A stretch of 8,079 bases of DNA from Chloroflexota bacterium (GTDB lineage Bacteria > Chloroflexota > Chloroflexia > JAMDCE01), in contig JAMDCE010000573.1 of the NCBI GenBank assembly GCA_023489135.1, forward strand, positions 1 through 8,079. The letters run 5' to 3'. Each line of letters starts with the position of its first letter. Positions within the stretch are counted from its first letter, which is position 1. This document shows positions 5,942-8,079 of this stretch, piece after piece. The notes under the pieces were generated by a model. It had not been told where the DNA came from. It worked only from the letters and a program-made list of their open reading frames with translations, and did not search any database. Made by a program: the position numbers and the translations under genes.

Positions 5942-6156
5942 ATTTCTTAGTCACCTCGACCGTTCCACCGTCTCTGTCGACGATGACCCAATCACCACTC
6001 TCGATCACCTCAACGGGATCCTGGTCCAACGTCGACCATATTCTTGGCGTCGTAGAAGTTTCCCAACTTGACCAGATGCTTCATAGCGATTTTAACGGGC
6101 TCGCCGTGTTCGCCCGCGAGCATCTTTCTTTCCTCGATGGTAAGCTCCATCGACAT
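5940..6156 (-). pseudogene. Aconitase X remnant: large-subunit N-terminus joined to swivel-subunit C-terminus
   Basis: Aconitase X enzymes (DUF521 catalytic part plus DUF126 swivel part) are Fe-S dehydratases acting, for example, on cis-3-hydroxy-L-proline or mevalonate 5-phosphate. From ATG 6156 the frame encodes 48 residues. It begins MSMELTIEERKMLAGEHGE and continues to AKNMVDV, matching the usual catalytic N-terminus (LTxEEExMLxGExGE, then LVxLGxxYxAxxxxxV). It then reads GPGSR and stops at TGA (6010-6012). From about 6029, in another frame, the DNA encodes LDQDPVEVIESGDWVIVD and RDGGTVEVTKK, ending at TAA 5940-5942; this matches swivel-subunit C-termini (DPxxxIxTGDxVxVDxDxGxV). The intervening catalytic and swivel sequence, normally well over 1 kb, is absent. 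AGGAGG lies 7 nt before the ATG, and the start is 16 bp past the VOC stop, so it was the next gene in that operon. Confidence 0.72.
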
Positions 6157-6172
6157 CCTGAAGCCTCCTGGC

Positions 6173-6619
6173 CTAGAGTTGTTTCTTAGGGGGCTGAATT
6201 ATCTCCACGGTCACTCCATCCGGATCGCTAAAGTAGGCGCAGCGATAGCCCTCGAGGCGTCCACCAGAAAGCGTCTGCGGCGGATTGAAGAATCTGGCCC
6301 CTTTTTCAGCGAGAGCCTCGTAAGCCGCATCGACATCGCTCACCTCAAAGGCAAAGTGAGGGGATCCGGCGTCCCAGTTCTTGCGATCGAAGAGACCACC
6401 ACTGGGCTGAATGTACTGGATGAATTCGATAACATCATGGCCCGCCTTCACCATTATCACTCGAATCCTGGAGCCGGCCACACCCAGGATCTTATCCTGC
6501 GCCTCGCTGGCCCTTACCTCATCTACAAGAACAGGTAGGCCGAGGAGGTCGCGGTAGAAAGCCAGCGTCCTGTCCCCATCGCTGACGCTGATGCTGCTGT
6601 GATGAACCCCTGTGATCAT
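6173..6619 (-). CDS. VOC-family metalloprotein (glyoxalase / methylmalonyl-CoA epimerase-like)
   Basis: Vicinal oxygen chelate proteins bind a divalent metal and catalyse isomerisation, epimerisation, lyase or ring-cleavage reactions. The product has 148 residues with two beta-alpha-beta-beta-beta repeats. Probable metal ligands are His7 (GVHHSSISV), Glu65 (DVIEFIQY), His88 (SPHFAFEVSD) and Glu139 (GVTVEIIQP), the His-Glu-His-Glu set of glyoxalase I and methylmalonyl-CoA epimerase. SDPDGVTVEI is the usual C-terminal signature. I chose the ATG at 6619 because AAAGGAG (6634-6628) lies 8 nt upstream; the longer start at 6637 would place that site inside the coding region. A good promoter lies about 130 bp upstream. 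The gene was followed by aconitase X, now only a remnant, so it may have served a 2-hydroxy-acid or hydroxyproline-type pathway. The substrate cannot be told from sequence. Confidence 0.9.
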   Translation of the reverse strand: MITGVHHSSISVSDGDRTLAFYRDLLGLPVLVDEVRASEAQDKILGVAGSRIRVIMVKAGHDVIEFIQYIQPSGGLFDRKNWDAGSPHFAFEVSDVDAAYEALAEKGARFFNPPQTLSGGRLEGYRCAYFSDPDGVTVEIIQPPKKQL

Positions 6620-6627
6620 GGAATTTG

Positions 6628-6634
6628 CTCCTTT
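6628..6634 (-). promoter_or_regulatory. Ribosome binding site that decides the VOC start
   Basis: AAAGGAG on minus with an 8-nt spacer to ATG at 6619. It rules against the in-frame ATG at 6637, whose first codons would contain this site. Confidence 0.65.
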
Positions 6635-6680
6635 CATATGGGCTCGGCGACAATATGATGCCTGTTCCCGCTGAATCCAT

Positions 6681-6866
6681 TCAACGCCACTGGCAAGAAA
6701 CGCTGACGAGCACGGCAGCGATCAGAGCCAGGAGAACGACTGGCCAGGCTAGTATACTCTTGCTGAACGGCCTTTGCAACGGCCCCCCATCGAGCGCGAC
6801 TTGTGGATACCACCCAATAATTATCCCGGCGCGTGCAGCATATTTCGTGTAACTCACACGTAGCAT
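6681..6866 (-). CDS. Possible small single-span membrane protein (uncertain)
   Basis: A 61-codon frame from ATG 6866 ends in a convincing hydrophobic segment (SILAWPVVLLALIAAVLVSV) followed by SCQWR. The codons of its second half look like real coding sequence. Against it, the Shine-Dalgarno site is weak (TGGA), no homologue is recognised, and a good minus-strand promoter for the VOC gene lies inside it. It may be the tail of a decayed membrane-protein gene or a chance frame. Confidence 0.2.
   Translation of the reverse strand: MLRVSYTKYAARAGIIIGWYPQVALDGGPLQRPFSKSILAWPVVLLALIAAVLVSVSCQWR
6751..6779 (-). promoter_or_regulatory. Sigma70-type promoter for the VOC / aconitase X unit
   Basis: On minus, TTGCAA (6779-6774) and TATACT (6756-6751, 5 of 6 to the -10 consensus) are separated by exactly 17 nt. 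Transcription would start near 6744, about 125 nt upstream of the VOC ATG. Confidence 0.55.
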
Positions 6867-6887
6867 TCCATTGGCGGAAGATGCTAC
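6860..6887. repeat. Inverted repeat in the divergent VOC/nitrilase gap
   Basis: GTAGCAT (6860-6866) and ATGCTAC (6881-6887) are perfect arms. The stem can extend by TCC/GGA with a 2-nt bulge. A smaller CGTGT/ACACG hairpin (6846-6860) adjoins it. The location between two divergent genes suits an operator or a terminator hairpin; no T-tract follows. Confidence 0.4.
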
Positions 6888-6966
6888 TCTTGGAGCGGCC
6901 TTGCAGAAAGGGGTAATGGTGTTATCCTTATGGAGCAGTGTCGAAAGTAATACCGTTATTCTAGAA

Positions 6967-6993
6967 GCGCGGGCCAACGAGATGGCCCCGCGC
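6967..6993 (+). repeat. GC-rich hairpin just before the nitrilase ribosome binding site
   Basis: GCGCGGGCC (6967-6975) pairs with GGCCCCGCGC (6984-6993) with a single bulged base and an 8-nt loop. It ends about 5 nt before the purine-rich GGGGAG site of the nitrilase gene. It could modulate translation or mRNA stability. Confidence 0.45.
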
Positions 6994-7010
6994 GGGTGGG
7001 GAGAGAGAAG

Positions 7011-7844
7011 ATGATCAAGGTCGCGGTAGCCCAAACCGATCCGAAGATTGCGCGAAAACAGGACAATCTGGAGCGCTGTCTGCAGCTTCTGCAAACTGCG
7101 GCCCTGGAAGGCGCCAAGCTTGTCGCCTATCCTGAGTGCAGCCTGACCGGGTACTGCTTCTCCAGTTTGAAGGAGGCATTGCCGGAGACAGAATCGGTTC
7201 CGGGGGCCAGCACGGAGGAGTTCGTCTCGTCGTGTAGGAAATTGGGAACCTATGCAATCTTCGGGCTGCTGGAGGAGGACGATGGCCGGTATTTCAATAC
7301 GGCCGTCTTGGTCGGTCCTGAAGGCTACATCGGAAAGTATCGCAAGACTCATATGCCTTGCCTCGGGATCGATCGATTCCTTGCTCCCGGCGACCTTGAG
7401 TATAAGGTCTACCAAACGGAATTGGGTGTCATCGGCATGGTCATCTGTTACGACTTGCGGTTTCCCGAGATCACTCGTGTCCTTGCTCTCCAGGGTGCTC
7501 AGATCATCGCTCACATAACGAACTTGCCGCCAGCGGCCACGGCCTACCCCGACTTTATCGACCGAGCGAGGGCCTGTGAGAATCGTTTGTATCTCTTGTC
7601 GGCCGACAGAGTAGGTGAGGAGCGAGGAATGAACTTCCTCGGTCGAAGCCAAATTGATGATTTCACGGGCACAGTCTTGGCTGAGGCCAGCGAGACAAGG
7701 GAAGAGATCATCTACGCCGCTATTGATCCAGGCGAGAGCAGCCAGAAAAGAATAGTTAACATCCCGAGCGAGTACGAAATAGATCTTTTCGCAGACAGGC
7801 GGCCGGAACTCTACGGACTGATCGCGCAAGAGAAAGAAGCATAG
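7011..7844 (+). CDS. Nitrilase-superfamily carbon-nitrogen hydrolase
   Basis: Carbon-nitrogen hydrolases cleave nitriles, amides or N-carbamoyl compounds through a Glu-Lys-Cys triad in an alpha-beta-beta-alpha fold. The product has 277 residues, the normal length for the amidase branches. The triad is intact: Glu42 in AYPECSLTGY, Lys112 in KYRKTHMP and Cys146 in VICYDLRFPE, with the supporting RARACENR segment (185-192). The CYDLRFPE form with KTHMP resembles omega-amidase and N-carbamoyl-amidase-like groups rather than true nitrilases, but the substrate is open. I chose the ATG at 7011 because GGGGAG lies 7 nt upstream. The in-frame GTG at 6996 would put that site inside the gene. It stands alone after a structured gap, and an old-yellow-enzyme-type gene follows 95 bp later, so the two may be co-transcribed. 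Confidence 0.92.
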   Translation: MIKVAVAQTDPKIARKQDNLERCLQLLQTAALEGAKLVAYPECSLTGYCFSSLKEALPETESVPGASTEEFVSSCRKLGTYAIFGLLEEDDGRYFNTAVLVGPEGYIGKYRKTHMPCLGIDRFLAPGDLEYKVYQTELGVIGMVICYDLRFPEITRVLALQGAQIIAHITNLPPAATAYPDFIDRARACENRLYLLSADRVGEERGMNFLGRSQIDDFTGTVLAEASETREEIIYAAIDPGESSQKRIVNIPSEYEIDLFADRRPELYGLIAQEKEA

Positions 7845-7860
7845 AGTTCTAGCGGGTGCA

Positions 7861-7884
7861 GCAAAGAGGGAGAAGGCTCTTTGC
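7861..7884 (+). repeat. Intercistronic hairpin
   Basis: GCAAAGAG (7861-7868) and CTCTTTGC (7877-7884) form a perfect 8-bp stem with an 8-nt loop, 16 nt after the nitrilase stop. It is followed by CTCTCG, not a T-run, so it is more likely a processing or stability hairpin than a strong terminator. Confidence 0.5.
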
Positions 7885-7939
7885 CTCTCGCCCTGAGAAA
7901 CCGGACGGGGAAAACGGCAGAGAGGAGATCGTTGTAGCC

Positions 7940-8079
7940 ATGCCGGATTTTGACAAGCTCTTTTCGCCATTTCGGATTGGGAACGTCACTATCAAGAACC
8001 GGATAGTCAAAGCCCCCATGGCCACTAATTACGGAAGTGCCGCGGGCGAGGTCACCGACCAGATAATCGACTACTACGT
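7940..8079 (+). CDS. Old-yellow-enzyme-type NADH:flavin oxidoreductase, 5' part only
   Basis: Only the first 46 codons are in the window. They read MPDFDKLFSPFRIGNV, then IKNRIVKAPMATNYG and a Thr-Asp-rich stretch ending DYY. The LFxPxxIGxxxxKNRIVxAPM pattern is the FMN-binding start of the OYE-like barrel in 2,4-dienoyl-CoA reductases, BaiC/BaiH-type enoate reductases and trimethylamine dehydrogenase relatives. Long members carry a C-terminal 4Fe-4S and FAD/NAD domain that cannot be checked here. GAGGAG (7922-7927) lies 12 nt before the ATG, rather far. The gene may share a transcript with the nitrilase upstream. Confidence 0.85.
   Translation, partial: MPDFDKLFSPFRIGNVTIKNRIVKAPMATNYGSAAGEVTDQIIDYY

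Noticed and set aside
5902..6538. Two plus-strand open frames (5902-6189 and 6068-6538)
   Set aside because: They are antisense to the aconitase X remnant and the VOC gene. The first again starts inside the palindrome.
6681..7970. 429-codon minus-strand open frame
   Set aside because: From about 7011 onward it is the antisense of the nitrilase gene, whose catalytic triad proves the plus frame. Only its last 61 codons, in the gap, deserve mention.
1..8079. CRISPR array, tRNA, rRNA or insertion-sequence transposase
   Set aside because: There are no regularly spaced repeats, no cloverleaf with a T-loop motif, and no transposase or integrase motifs in any frame I examined.

Overview
The window looks like an accessory part of a free-living, probably anaerobic or facultative bacterial chromosome. 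GC content is moderate to high, Shine-Dalgarno sites are strong, and intergenic gaps of 100-500 bp are rich in inverted repeats and degenerate short repeats. Gene content and these repeat-filled gaps would suit a Chloroflexota-type environmental genome, but nothing in the sequence fixes the phylum. There are no rRNA, tRNA, CRISPR, transposase or phage genes.

Left third (about 1-2490), minus strand, read right to left: a stand-alone CheY-like response regulator; a small secreted protein with a signal peptide, a VPITG motif, a membrane segment and a basic tail (cell-surface sorting-signal architecture); and a secreted GH5 glycoside hydrolase (cellulase-like) whose frame stops after the acid/base NEP motif and before the nucleophile. 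The gaps hold degenerate CGTTC-type and TTAGGG-type repeats and several inverted repeats.

Middle (about 2490-5941), plus strand: a clear sigma70-type promoter drives a 577-residue IlvD/Edd-family dehydratase that resembles the E. coli YjhG/YagF sugar-acid dehydratases more than true IlvD. After a 453-bp gap holding a MITE-like 186-bp inverted-repeat element and an extended -10 promoter comes an AcoA/PdhA-type thiamine-diphosphate E1 alpha subunit. No beta subunit follows. Transcription instead meets a perfect 54-bp palindrome that probably acts as a bidirectional terminator.

Right third (about 5940-8079): on the minus strand, a well-formed promoter leads to a VOC-family (glyoxalase/epimerase-like) metalloprotein gene and then to a remnant of aconitase X. 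In that remnant the first ~43 codons of the large subunit are joined, out of frame, to the last ~29 codons of the swivel (small) subunit; the whole interior is missing. Divergent from this, on the plus strand, are a nitrilase-superfamily amidohydrolase with an intact Glu-Lys-Cys triad and the 5' end of an old-yellow-enzyme-type flavin oxidoreductase that runs off the window.

Taken together, the middle and right parts read as a patchwork of small-molecule (sugar-acid, 2-oxo-acid or amide) catabolism genes in short, separately promoted units. The most notable points are the aconitase X deletion fossil, the perfect palindrome beside it, the divergent YjhG-like dehydratase, the orphan E1 alpha gene and the VPITG surface protein.
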